Assembly: GCF_016117655.1 (NCBI RefSeq)
Contig: NZ_CP064936.1
Location: forward strand, 124,001 to 188,000
DNA length: 64,000 bases
Direction: 5' to 3'
From: Treponema peruense
Lineage (GTDB): Bacteria > Spirochaetota > Spirochaetia > Treponematales > Treponemataceae
Under the pieces are notes generated by a model. The model saw only the letters and a program-made list of their open reading frames with translations, did no database searches and was not told where the DNA came from. Shown piece after piece: positions 43,244 through 52,564 of the stretch. Position 1 is the first letter of the stretch; each line of letters opens with the position of its first letter. A program made the position numbers and the translations under genes.

Positions 43244-43833
43244 ATGAAGGAACTTTTTGGAAAAATAATTGATAAAACTGGATCTCTAACTAATAATCCT
43301 CATCTAGTTTTTAATTTTTTTGAGATTTTTTACTTATTGGATATTGTTTCTGTAATTGTATTTAAAGAAGACATTTTTAGTTTTGCAGAAAAAGATTTTG
43401 AACTTATATTTAAGGTTGAGTATTTTCTATTTGCCTTTATTTTTCTGATGTCTTTTTTTGCCTTGCATTTTATTTCTGTTATGACTAGATTATTTTTTAA
43501 AAAGTTATTTGATAATTTGGCAGATATAATAGATGATTTTGTTTATAAAACTAAAAAGAAGCTTTTACACTCTATCTTGCTTTTAGAAAACTTTTGCAAG
43601 AAAAAATGATAAAAGCATTTTATATAAAAAAATATGTGAACAAAAAAGAAAATCTAAGGATTTATCAAAGCAATTAAACTTTAATTTTCTTTTGGGATTT
43701 ATATTTTTTATTCATCTAGCAGTATGTAAAGCTCCGATTTCAGGTTATATTTCAAATTTTGTCTCCAATATTAAAGCGGATAATCCAAACTGTTATTGGA
43801 TTTTTATGATTTTGACTTTTTTCACATCATATC
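43244..43833 (+). pseudogene. multi-pass membrane protein with frameshift in an A run
   Basis: The first frame (43244-43609, 121 residues) has two long hydrophobic stretches ('FFEIFYLLDIVSVIVF', 'YFLFAFIFLMSFFALHFISVM'). At GAAAAAAT (about 43601-43607) one base is missing; the next frame continues 'YKKICEQKRKSKDLSKQLN', then 'FLLGFIFFIHLAVCKA' and 'WIFMILTFFTSYLIF' and runs into the end of the convergent helicase gene. The protein would have about four helices. Family unknown. The A run might be phase-variable. Confidence 0.55.
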
Positions 43834-46800
43834 TTATTTTCCATCTTCCAAAAATTCTGTCAGAATTTCCTTTACAAAGCAATATCGTCTTGCATAACTG
43901 TTATCAATGTGCAACAAATCAAAGCCGTGGTTTTTGCAAATCTGTTTTTTCTTTTCATCTCTTGCGATTACATTCGGATTGTTGTGATGTTCTGGACCGT
44001 CAAGTTCTATTGCCAGAACTGCATCTTTTCTGTTTCTGAAGCCTTTTTTATAAATTACAAAATCCAGGCTTCCTTTGTAAAAAAAATCACTGTCGCTTGG
44101 ATTTTTTTCAAATAGGTGCGAAAGCTGAACTTCCCGTTCTACCGAAAATTTTCCGTCCGATTCTAGCAGTGTTGAAATTGCGTGGTTTAATGTTGTCAGG
44201 AAGGTATTTTCAGTTTCCGTGCTATAAGGTTTTATTCCAAGTGCTCTGGAAGAAGATACTCTTGGTGTTATTTTATATTCGCCGTTCTTTTTTACATATT
44301 CTGCCAGTTCGTATAAATCATCGCTATCATCATTTTTGTGAAGTCTTTTTAGTTCTTCGGTGTTCGAAAAAATTATAAATTTATCCTTAGCCCTTGAAAC
44401 TGCAACGTTTAAAAGTTCCCGATTATTTTTAAGCCAATCGTAAGTTTTTGAATATGTATGGCTTGTAAGCGCAAGTGAAAACAAAATCTCATCTTTTTCA
44501 TCACCCTGAAATGCGTGGACTGTTCCGCAACTTGCCTTGTTTTCAAGATGGTTTTCCTTCAATTTATAATCGATTAAATCTTTTTGATTTTTAAACGGAG
44601 TGATGATTCCAATTTTCTTATCCAGATGATTTTTTACATACTGCACAATTTTTTCAGCTTCATCCAGAGAGGTGTTTTTATCGGCAGAATAGTTTTCACG
44701 AACTTCACAGAAGACGAGTGGCTTTTCCTTTGTAATTTCAGATTTTATATTCAGCTGATTGTTATAATATTTTTTATTGCTGAATTCAATGATTTCCTTT
44801 GCACATCTATAATGATTATGTAAAAGAATTTCCTGGCTTACAGAATCGCTGGCAAGATATGCTTTGTAAATTGAATTTTTGATGTAATCATAATTTTCAT
44901 TCACCTTGTATTTGGCTTTCAGCTCTTCGTTAATATTTTTATCCAGTGTAATTACAGGATTCAGCTGCTGAGGATCTCCCACAAGCATAAGATTTTTTCC
45001 GCGGATAATCGGAACTAGCGAAACTGCCGTATTGCATTGGCTTGCTTCATCAATGATTGTCATGTCAAAGTAAGTTTGCGGCTCGCCAATCTTCTGCGTT
45101 GAAATGCAAGTTGAACAAAAAACGGGAAATACTTTTTGCATTTTAAAAATATTTTCAGATACAGAAAAGTATTTGTTAAATTCTGTAGATTGCTTTTCTT
45201 TATTTTTAATATTCAAAATCTCAATAAAATCTTTGTATTCGTCTTCAAAAAGCCGTTTTAAGAATTTCACCGAGGTAAAATTTATAAACTGCATCAGTTT
45301 TTCGTGGTCAAAATCCAAAAGGCTGAGAGCGTCTTCATCGCTGATGTTTCCGATTTCTTCAAGGCGTTTCTTGATTTTGGAATATTGCTGGCCTTCAAGA
45401 TTCATCCGAAGATTCATATTTTCGCTTTTTGAAAGCATTTCTTCAATTAATTCTCTTCGTTCAGCCAAGTCAAGCTGTTCTTCGTGTTTCTGCAAAAGTT
45501 CTGTAAGTTTTTTAGTCCGTTCAATTTGGCTCTCTTTGTTTTGTTGTAAAACTGTATCAAAAGATTTTAGAGACTTTATTTGTGAAAGCAATTTTTTAAT
45601 GTAGAGGCAGGTTTCTTGAATCCGATCGTTACTGCCAATTCGCAAAATGGGGAAGGGAATTCTGTAATTCTTATATTTTAAGTTTGTTAACTTTTCAAAA
45701 ACACCGTCAATCGGATGGTTGTTGTATGAAGAAAAAAGAACGGTTTTTGAATTAAAAAATGCCGTGATAATCGTGCTAATTATGGTTGTAGTTTTTCCTG
45801 TTCCGGGCGGCCCCTGAATATATGCAACCGGAAAATTCATTGCAGTGTGAATTGCAAGCAGCTGGTCAAGATTTACATTTTTGTTTATCAAAGCAAGAGG
45901 ATAAACTTTGTCATTCTGTTTTATTGAACGAAGTTCGCCAAAAAATGCTTGAATCGGAACTGTAACATTATTTTGGGAATACATATTTATGATTGATTCA
46001 TATTCTTTTTCAAGGTCGATATTTAAATCCCGCTGCAAGCAAAGAAAATAAGGCCTGTCATCAACTGCACAATCTTTTTTGTTTTTGATGTTTTGCATTA
46101 CGATATCTTTTATTGTTTCTGCATTCTCTTCAAAATTCTCAAGCAAGGATAAGTCTTCGTTATCGATAAAATTTAAAATGCTCAGTTTTTTACTGTTTTT
46201 GTCAGCGCTTTTTTCCATGCAGAATTCCGAGCAAATTTTGATTTTATTTCCTGCAATTAAAATTTTTCGTTCAACATCAAATCGCACTTCCCGGTAAGCC
46301 AAAACATAAAGTCCTTTTTGAGTGTGAATGCTCAACTCGTTTAGGGCAATTTGAATTGTGCTGTTAATATTTTTTTCTTCTTTTGTTTCTGCGGATTTTT
46401 TAAAACTGTTTACGAACATTTTAAATTGCTCGTCATCTAAATTGTAAATCCTGTTTTTCAGTTTTGAAGAATCAAGCCGATTTATAAGCTCGTATTTTGT
46501 GTTGAGTTTTGGAAGATCTGCAAGTTTGTTGCAGTCAGAAAGATAATTCAGAGTTTTTAAGTTTACAATTTCAGAAAAAATCTCTTTATATTTCTGCGGA
46601 TAAAGGTCAATGTCTTCTATTAAATCTTTGTTTGTTTTAAAATAAGTTCCCTCTATTATTCGAGTACGGAGAATTTTTTCAATAAATATAAAAAGATTTT
46701 TTGTTGTAAAGTCGCCAAGATGAAGCCCTGTTGCCTCAAGACTTTTCTTTTCCAGATTTATATTTCTAACTGCAATCCAATATTTTGTGCATTCTTCACT

Positions 46801-46875
46801 TTTGTTTTTGTATTCAATATAAATCCAGCATCCCTCATGAATAGAACGGAAAATATCTTTACAAATAGAGTCCAT
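43834..46875 (-). CDS. superfamily 1B helicase with C-terminal DUF2726-type nuclease
   Basis: A 1013-residue UPF1/DNA2-like protein. Walker A GPPGTGKT at 355-362, 'MTIIDEASQCNTAVSL' (II), 'NLMLVGDPQQLNPVI' (III), 'QEILLHNHYRCAKEIIEF' (IV), 'CGTVHAFQGDEKDEIL' (V) and 'LLNVAVSRAKDKFIIF' (VI). Residues ~890-1010 are a PD-(D/E)XK domain ('DFVIYKKGFRNRKDAVLAIELDG' then 'DEKKKQICKNHGFDLL'). Such helicase-nuclease proteins occur in defence islands. The N-terminal 300 residues are unassigned. Monocistronic; intact. Confidence 0.82.
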   Translation of the reverse strand: MDSICKDIFRSIHEGCWIYIEYKNKSEECTKYWIAVRNINLEKKSLEATGLHLGDFTTKNLFIFIEKILRTRIIEGTYFKTNKDLIEDIDLYPQKYKEIFSEIVNLKTLNYLSDCNKLADLPKLNTKYELINRLDSSKLKNRIYNLDDEQFKMFVNSFKKSAETKEEKNINSTIQIALNELSIHTQKGLYVLAYREVRFDVERKILIAGNKIKICSEFCMEKSADKNSKKLSILNFIDNEDLSLLENFEENAETIKDIVMQNIKNKKDCAVDDRPYFLCLQRDLNIDLEKEYESIINMYSQNNVTVPIQAFFGELRSIKQNDKVYPLALINKNVNLDQLLAIHTAMNFPVAYIQGPPGTGKTTTIISTIITAFFNSKTVLFSSYNNHPIDGVFEKLTNLKYKNYRIPFPILRIGSNDRIQETCLYIKKLLSQIKSLKSFDTVLQQNKESQIERTKKLTELLQKHEEQLDLAERRELIEEMLSKSENMNLRMNLEGQQYSKIKKRLEEIGNISDEDALSLLDFDHEKLMQFINFTSVKFLKRLFEDEYKDFIEILNIKNKEKQSTEFNKYFSVSENIFKMQKVFPVFCSTCISTQKIGEPQTYFDMTIIDEASQCNTAVSLVPIIRGKNLMLVGDPQQLNPVITLDKNINEELKAKYKVNENYDYIKNSIYKAYLASDSVSQEILLHNHYRCAKEIIEFSNKKYYNNQLNIKSEITKEKPLVFCEVRENYSADKNTSLDEAEKIVQYVKNHLDKKIGIITPFKNQKDLIDYKLKENHLENKASCGTVHAFQGDEKDEILFSLALTSHTYSKTYDWLKNNRELLNVAVSRAKDKFIIFSNTEELKRLHKNDDSDDLYELAEYVKKNGEYKITPRVSSSRALGIKPYSTETENTFLTTLNHAISTLLESDGKFSVEREVQLSHLFEKNPSDSDFFYKGSLDFVIYKKGFRNRKDAVLAIELDGPEHHNNPNVIARDEKKKQICKNHGFDLLHIDNSYARRYCFVKEILTEFLEDGK

Positions 46876-47029
46876 AAAGCAATTCTAAAACTATAATGTA
46901 TTTTTGTGAATATTCTTTATAAACGACTGTATGTTTATTAGAATCCGAAAAGATATTAGAAATTTTTTCTGCTAATAACCTAGCCCCTTTTTTCCGGCAC
47001 AACCAAAACTTTCAGTCATGCCAGATTTT

Positions 47030-47581
47030 TTATTCCTGCTCTGTCCAGACAAAACCGTTCAAATCGTAGCCTGCGTTCTGGGCAGTCTGAATGTAGCGTT
47101 CCTTGACGTCATCTGGAATCGTCTTTGTGCGGCTCAAAATCCACAGAAGTTTTTTGTTTGCTCCTGCGACAAGCGCGTAGTTGTATTCGGAATCAAGCGC
47201 AATGATTTTGTAGTCGCTGTAAAACGGCCAAAAGAACGAGACTTTCAGGCTTCCGGAATTTTGGTTCCCGGCGAATTTCGCCTTTCCCACGGACTGTTTC
47301 TGCTCTTTGCTGACATAATCATAGCCAGAATTTACAACCTTGACAGTGCCGTTTTTGTTCAGCGAGTAGTCGGCCGTAACGTTTTTCAGATTTTTTTCCC
47401 ACTTGAAGTCAAACCTGCCGATCTCGTACCATTTTCCAAGATACCGCTCGAGCTCAAAATTCCGCACAGGCTCAAGGTTTGCATTGCTTTTTTCGGAGAC
47501 TGACTGGGCTGAAAGGCTTGCAATGCAGCTCAAAACGGCGGCCAAAGAAAAAATCTTCCTGATTCTGCTTCCTTTTTTCAT
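47030..47581 (-). CDS. blc: lipocalin (Blc-like), exported
   Basis: A 183-residue lipocalin that would bind lipids in the periplasm. A signal peptide (basic start, then 'IFSLAAVLSCIASLSAQ') precedes the lipocalin signature 'LERYLGKWYEIGRFDFKWEKN' and the second motif 'YALVAGANKKLLWILSRT', the bacterial Blc pattern. ATG 47581 is chosen because AGGAGG lies six bases upstream; the frame is open further, but that part lacks a ribosome-binding site. The gene symbol is by similarity. Confidence 0.88.
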   Translation of the reverse strand: MKKGSRIRKIFSLAAVLSCIASLSAQSVSEKSNANLEPVRNFELERYLGKWYEIGRFDFKWEKNLKNVTADYSLNKNGTVKVVNSGYDYVSKEQKQSVGKAKFAGNQNSGSLKVSFFWPFYSDYKIIALDSEYNYALVAGANKKLLWILSRTKTIPDDVKERYIQTAQNAGYDLNGFVWTEQE

Positions 47582-47745
47582 GTGAACCTCCTGTAAAAAT
47601 TGCATACAACCTACAAAGAAAATAATCATAAAAGAGGCGGAAAGCAAGAAAACAGATGAGAAGTTCAGCCATTTTTGACTGTTTTGTCAAAAATTTATGC
47701 AATTTGAGCATCCGGATTCTTACCGTTTTCCGCCCGCAACTCCTT

Positions 47746-48972
47746 TTACCCCTCCAAAATCCACTCCCTTATATTCTTCCTTACGATTCCGTTTTCGTTT
47801 GAGGGCGGAAGATCGTCCATTGTAAGAATGAGTTTTGGAAAGTTGTCGCCTAGTGCCAGAAGCGATTTTAGCGGGCGGAGTTCCCTTTCTTTTGTCTCTT
47901 CCGAGCCGATTAGGTATGCGACCTGAACGTATAGTTTTTCGCCGTTTTTTTCCGCCGCAAAGTCAATCTCCATGTCGCCGATTTTTCCGATAAAGACTTT
48001 GTAGCCGCGCCGAAGAAGCTCGATGAACACGATGTTTTCAAGAATTCCGTTTATGTAGGTGTCCTTGTAGCCGTGCAGGAATGTCAGCAGCCCCTGGTCG
48101 GCAAGGTAATATTTTTCCATCGTCTCAAGGATTTTCTTGCCGCGCACGTCATACCGCGGAACTTTGTGCAGGACCAGCGCGTTCTCAAGATATTTTATGT
48201 CGTTGTAGATTGTCTCCACGGAAAGCGGGCGGCCGCCGGACTTCATGAAGTCGGAAATTCGTTTTGTGGAAAAAATGTTCCCTGTGTTGTCGGCGATGTA
48301 CAGAATGATTTTTTCAAGAACCGCAGTGTCGCGGATTCTGTTGCGGGCAATCACGTCTTTCAGAAGAACAGTTGAATAGATTCCTTCCAGATACGAGCGG
48401 ATTTGGACAGGGTTTTCCATCATGTCCTTCAGTCCCGGAAATCCTCCGAATTCAATGAATTTTCTGAACGCCGCCGCAGAGTCGTTTTCGGAATTGAAGT
48501 ACAAAAATTCCCTGTAGGAAAGCGGCCAGACGTGAATCAGAACATAGCGACCGCTCAGGTAAGTCGCCAGTTCGGAGGAAAGAAGATTTGCGTTCGAGCC
48601 TGTTATGTAGATATCCGCGTCAATCGTGGCGGAAGAGTAGAGCGAGTTCACAAGCTTTTCCCAGCCGCTGACTTCCTGAACTTCATCCAGAAAAAGATAG
48701 AGTTTTTTTCCGCCGGCCGCCTCGCTTTTTGATTTTATAAAGTCGTAGAGCTTTTTTGTGTCCAGTAATTCCGCGTTCTCAAAATCTTCCATATTTAATA
48801 GAAGAATCTGGTTTTCCGCCGCGCCTTTTTCCATAATCTTCCGTGAAAGAAGCTCAAGCATGAACGACTTTCCCGACCGCCGTATTCCCTGAAGCACTTT
48901 TATGACGGACTTGTCCTTGTAAAGAGAAATTATTTCGTCGATTCCGAATCTGTCCAGCGCAATCTGTTTCAT
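47746..48972 (-). CDS. DUF4143-type AAA ATPase
   Basis: A 408-residue ATPase: Walker A GIRRSGKS (29-36), Walker B 'LYLFLDEVQEV', 'ADIYITGSNANLLSSELATYLSGRY' (sensor and arginine), DUF4143 region 'EFGGFPGLKDMMENPVQIRSYLEGIYSTVLLKDV', a winged helix and a PD-(D/E)XK-like end 'KIGDMEIDFAAEKNGEKLYVQVAY'. It is a different subgroup from the ATPase at 49289. The promoter lies so close that the mRNA should be leaderless. Cellular role unproven. Confidence 0.85.
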   Translation of the reverse strand: MKQIALDRFGIDEIISLYKDKSVIKVLQGIRRSGKSFMLELLSRKIMEKGAAENQILLLNMEDFENAELLDTKKLYDFIKSKSEAAGGKKLYLFLDEVQEVSGWEKLVNSLYSSATIDADIYITGSNANLLSSELATYLSGRYVLIHVWPLSYREFLYFNSENDSAAAFRKFIEFGGFPGLKDMMENPVQIRSYLEGIYSTVLLKDVIARNRIRDTAVLEKIILYIADNTGNIFSTKRISDFMKSGGRPLSVETIYNDIKYLENALVLHKVPRYDVRGKKILETMEKYYLADQGLLTFLHGYKDTYINGILENIVFIELLRRGYKVFIGKIGDMEIDFAAEKNGEKLYVQVAYLIGSEETKERELRPLKSLLALGDNFPKLILTMDDLPPSNENGIVRKNIREWILEG

Positions 48973-48980
48973 TTGTTTCC

Positions 48981-49009
48981 AGTATAACCGAAAAAGTTCT
49001 AAAATTCAA
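48981..49009 (-). promoter_or_regulatory. promoter of the 47746-48972 ATPase, close to the start codon
   Basis: On the minus strand TTGAAT (plus 49004-49009), 17 bases and TATACT (plus 48981-48986), then eight bases to the ATG. The word GTTTCC/A-GTATA recurs at 48975 and 49015, perhaps as an operator. Confidence 0.6.
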
Positions 49010-49208
49010 GAAAAGTTTCAGGTATAGTGGAAAGTTTTTACAAAAGGAGTTGAAGTTCGCAGTTCGAAGTTTTAGATTTTACCTCCCGAATTCTTGCGGT
49101 TTGAGAGGCGTTTATCTAAGTCGCTTTTCTTCCAATAAAGCCAGATGGAATAAAGCTTGCCCGCGGGCATCAAGTGTTTTTGGTTCTGCATATTTTTTTC
49201 ATACCTTT

Positions 49209-49286
49209 AAAAAGGTGTAATTTTTGATTGTTAATAATCTTAAAATGGTGTATGATTTAATAAAAATTAAAGTCAAAAAGGTGTAA
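49209..49286 (+). promoter_or_regulatory. triple 33-bp-spaced repeat and promoter of the 49289 ATPase
   Basis: AAAAAGGTGTAA (49209-49220), AAAATGGTGTAT (49242-49253) and AAAAAGGTGTAA (49275-49286) have their GGTGTA cores at 49214, 49247 and 49280, exactly 33 bp apart. The promoter TTGTTA, 17 bases, TATGAT (49252-49257) lies across the middle copy and the last copy ends two bases before the ATG. Cooperative binding by one regulator is likely. The rest of 48973-49208 holds nothing recognisable. Confidence 0.65.
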
Positions 49287-49288
49287 AT

Positions 49289-50641
49289 ATGTATCGAAAG
49301 GCATATAAAACTCTCTTAAAATGGAAGGATGAAGAAAAAGGAAAATGTGCCATCATGATTGAAGGCGCTCGCCGTGTTGGAAAAAGCTTTCTTGCGCAGG
49401 AATTTGCAAAAAATGAATATGAATCATATATCCTCATAGATTTTTTTTCTGCTCCTGATGAAATCAAAGAACTATTTGAAAAATACCTTTCTGATTTAGA
49501 CACTCTTTTTATGCACCTTTCTGCCTATTATTCTGTAAAACTGCACGAACGCAACACGCTCTTTATTTTTGATGAGGTTCAGTTTTTTCCAAGAGCCAGA
49601 GCCGCAATTAAATATCTTGTTGCTGATGGGCGCTATGATTTTATAGAAACAGGCTCCCTTCTTTCCATTAAAAAAAATACACAGGACATTTTAATTCCAT
49701 CGGAAGAACATCATTTACAGTTAAATCCCATGGATTTTGAGGAGTTTTTGCTTGCTTTAGGAAATGACACGTTGATTCCTGTTGTAAAAAATTGCTTTGA
49801 AAAGAAAATTCCTATGGGGCAGGCTTTGCATAGAAAGGCTATGGATTTATTCAGGCTTTATCTTATAGTCGGCGGAATGCCGCAAGCTGTAAAAGAATAT
49901 TGTGAATCAAAAAATTTTGAAAAGGTAGATATGATAAAGCGGGAAATTCTGGAGCTGTATCGTAACGATATTCAAAAGCACGCAAAAGGCTCGGAATTAA
50001 AAGCGGAATCTATTTTTGATGAAATTCCTTCTCAGCTTTCTAAGCACGAAAAAAAATTTAAGCTGGCTTCCTTAAAAAAAGATGCAAAAATGCGCAATTA
50101 TGATGACGCGTTTATGTGGCTTAAAGATTCTAGAATCGTAAACATTTGCTACAATGCTGATGAGCCTAATATCGCATTAAAAATGAATATGAGCCGCACC
50201 ACATTAAAATGCTACATGGCAGATACTGGACTTTTAATTAGCCACGCGTTTGACGAAAATGGTCTTGTCGCTGAAGAAATTTATAAAAAACTGCTTTTTG
50301 GAAAGCTTGAAGTAAACGAAGGAATGATTTTTGAAAACATTGTTTCCCAGATGCTTACAGCAAGCGGACACAAACTCTACTTTTATTCAAAGTCTGACAA
50401 TGAAGATTCTGCTTCCCGCATGGAAATTGATTTTCTTATTACAAAAAATAAGGTTACTTCGCGTCACAACATTCAGGGAATCGAAGTAAAATCCTCAAAG
50501 CGTTATACAATTTCTTCGCTTAACAAGTTTAGGAAAAAATTCGCAGAATATACCGATAAATGTTTTGTCATTCACACCTCAGATTTTAAGGAAGAAAACG
50601 GCATAATTTATTTACCAGTTTATATGGCAATGTTTTTGTAA
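49289..50641 (+). CDS. DUF4143-type AAA ATPase
   Basis: A 450-residue ATPase: Walker A GARRVGKS (26-33), Walker B 'NTLFIFDEVQFF', 'YDFIETGSLLSIKK', DUF4143 core ('PMGQALHRKAMDLFRLYLIVGGMPQAVKEY'), and a PD-(D/E)XK-like end 'SRMEIDFLITKN...GIEVKSSKRYT'. It is the intact counterpart of the remnants at 7684 and 15958. The start codon follows the third copy of a 33-bp-spaced repeat; there is no clear Shine-Dalgarno site. Confidence 0.87.
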   Translation: MYRKAYKTLLKWKDEEKGKCAIMIEGARRVGKSFLAQEFAKNEYESYILIDFFSAPDEIKELFEKYLSDLDTLFMHLSAYYSVKLHERNTLFIFDEVQFFPRARAAIKYLVADGRYDFIETGSLLSIKKNTQDILIPSEEHHLQLNPMDFEEFLLALGNDTLIPVVKNCFEKKIPMGQALHRKAMDLFRLYLIVGGMPQAVKEYCESKNFEKVDMIKREILELYRNDIQKHAKGSELKAESIFDEIPSQLSKHEKKFKLASLKKDAKMRNYDDAFMWLKDSRIVNICYNADEPNIALKMNMSRTTLKCYMADTGLLISHAFDENGLVAEEIYKKLLFGKLEVNEGMIFENIVSQMLTASGHKLYFYSKSDNEDSASRMEIDFLITKNKVTSRHNIQGIEVKSSKRYTISSLNKFRKKFAEYTDKCFVIHTSDFKEENGIIYLPVYMAMFL

Positions 50642-50721
50642 AAAATTGATTTTTCACCTCGGAATTTCAAGCCTAATTTCCATTTCCGTTTCCTTGCCTC
50701 CAGTCGTGTTTATTCCTCATT

Positions 50722-50970
50722 TCACTCACCGAACTTTTTAATCAGTTCTTCGTGGTTCTTGCAGCCTGTTTTCTGGTAAATTTTGGAAAGGTAATTTTCC
50801 AGCGAGCGTTCGACAATATTCAGTTCTTTTGTAATCTGGCTGCGGCTTTTTCGTTCTATCAGTTTTTTGAAAACTGTCTGCTCCTGGCGTGTCAGGCCGT
50901 CAAAAACACTTTTATATGTAAAAAGCGGGGCTACAAGAGTCTGCTGTACGTAAGTGTCGCCGGCAAGAAT
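50722..50970 (-). pseudogene. LuxR-type regulator, C-terminal HTH remnant
   Basis: A minus-strand frame of ~82 codons: 'SVFDGLTRQEQTVFKKLIERKSRSQITKEL' and 'VERSLENYLSKIYQKTGCKNHEELI' are the four-helix LuxR/GerE DNA-binding domain. The sensory part is missing; at its 5' side the sequence changes abruptly to a copy of the AlbA_2 gene start region. No intact start. The region 50642-50721 is empty. Confidence 0.7.
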
Positions 50971-52372
50971 TCATCATTCATAATAAGGAAAATGTAGCTG
51001 AAAATAATCATAAAACAAGCGTAAAATTTTACGTAGCGTATTGCTCATTTTTCTAGTTTTTGCAGTATTTTGTTCCGCGGCCGTTTCCTTGAATTGTGAT
51101 GTAATTTTTTGATTCAAGAGATTTTAGCAGTTCTGTCAGTTTTGATTTTCCGAATGGAACTGAAGCTGAAATGCCGCTAATCTGCCGAGGAATATTTTTG
51201 CTTAGAACGGCAAGCACAGTTTTCTCATCTTTCGTTAAATCCATAACATCAGTTACAGGGAGCGTAACTTTTATAGAATTTTCAAAGATTTCAAACCGTG
51301 GTTTTTTTGCTGAATTCCTGTACGCCTCGTTGATTCTCGGAATTCCTGTTCCAAGAATCTCAACAATATGAAGCCTGTAAAAAACGTTTCCGATAATCGG
51401 ATTACGTAAGATTGAAACATTTCCTTTTAGATATTCCTCTTCAGAAATGCCTGAAGAAAGTCCGCCCGGAGATGTTATTTCAATTCTGTCGTCAAACATT
51501 AGAATCCGGATTTGCGCATTCACATCCCAAGTTCTGTGAATCAGTGCATTTGCCAAAGTCTCGCGGAATGCATTTTCCGGAATACGCTCGATTTTTTTTC
51601 GCTCAATTCCGTTGATTTCTTCATATTGATAAAAATCTTTGTAAACGTTCACAGCCTCTGAAAGTTCTTTCAGAATTGACTCGTGCTCAAAAGTCGCTCT
51701 TTTTTGAATGACACTGATGGACTCTCCGAATTTTGCGATGTCAATTCCGGGGAAATCGTTGGAGTCAGAAAGCAATTCCGCCGCGTGATTAAATCCGTCA
51801 GAGTCAGAAAAAAGGTTCAGGGTTTTTAAGATGTTTTTGTCCAGTCTGTCTATTCCGATTTTTTGAATCAATTTTTCTTCAAGAACAGAAAATTTAAGAT
51901 TTTGATTTTCACTTGAAAGCTGTTCGAATCTTATATTTTTTCCCTGCAATACCAGACGAGAAAATTCAAGCTCGTCAACTTCGATGGTGGTTGTGTCGTT
52001 TCTCTTGTATGCCTTTGATTTGTATGTGTATGGCTTGCTTTTTCCTGCATTCACTTTCAGCTCAACGGTTTTATTTTGCCCGTCAATTTTAAGAGAATAA
52101 TCTGGCTGCGGATGTATGGAATCGTTTATTTTATTTTCAATATCAAGACAAGTCTATTTGGGATTTCCAAGACCGACAGGGATTCCGCAGTCATTCACAC
52201 CGAATAGAATAATTCCGCCGTCATAATTAGAAAAGGCACTTACAGTTTTTAGAAATGTGTTGGTTAAATCTTCTTTAAATTCTAAAGTTCTATTTTCTCG
52301 GATTCGGTTTGATTCATCATTCATAATAAGGAAAATGTAATTGAAAACAAGTGTATTTTCAAGCGTAAAATT
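50969..52372. repeat. ~60-bp direct repeat flanking the AlbA_2 gene
   Basis: ATTCATCATTCATAATAAGG and the following ~40 bases (with AAGCGTAAAATTTTACG) occur at about 50969-51032 and, with small changes, at 52312-52372. The right copy contains the AlbA_2 start codon and upstream region; the left copy joins the luxR remnant. This suggests a duplication of the AlbA_2 promoter/start. Confidence 0.65.
51053..52324 (-). pseudogene. AlbA_2/RecG-like transcriptional regulator with a nonsense codon
   Basis: From ATG 52322-52324 the frame encodes 'RENRTLEFKEDLTNTFLKTVSAFSNYDGGIILFGVND' (AlbA_2) and reaches a TAG at 52154-52156, in a place where relatives have Glu ('GNPK*TCLDIENKI'). The same frame continues through 'RIPENAFRETLANALIHRTWD', 'NPIIGNVFYRLHIVEILGTGIPRI' (HATPase-like) to a C-terminal winged helix and stops at 51053. 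A GTG at 52054 could restart a 333-residue product. One G-to-T change explains the stop. Confidence 0.8.
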
Positions 52373-52524
52373 TTACGGCTGATTTACGATTGGAATTTGC
52401 CGGGATGCAGAACTCAATCTGATTCTGTGCTGAAACTTTTTATGCCATGTCGTTATTAAAAGTTTTATCACCAAACGCTTAAGCGTGCCGATAAAAAAAA
52501 CTATTGATTATTTTATATAACATT

Positions 52525-52560
52525 GTTAAGTTATCTGTGTTACATTATAAAAGGCGGAAG
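52525..52560 (+). promoter_or_regulatory. promoter/operator of the second TetR gene
   Basis: TTGTTA, a 17-base spacer and TATAAA precede the start. The inverted words ATAAC/GTTAT and TAACA/TGTTA lie around the -35 box, a plausible TetR operator. GGCGG follows before the ATG. 52373-52520 holds no gene. Confidence 0.5.
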
Positions 52561-52564
52561 AATT

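Noticed and set aside
45104-45604. 166-codon plus-strand frame
   Set aside because: It is antisense to the intact helicase gene and of low-complexity Ser/Phe composition.
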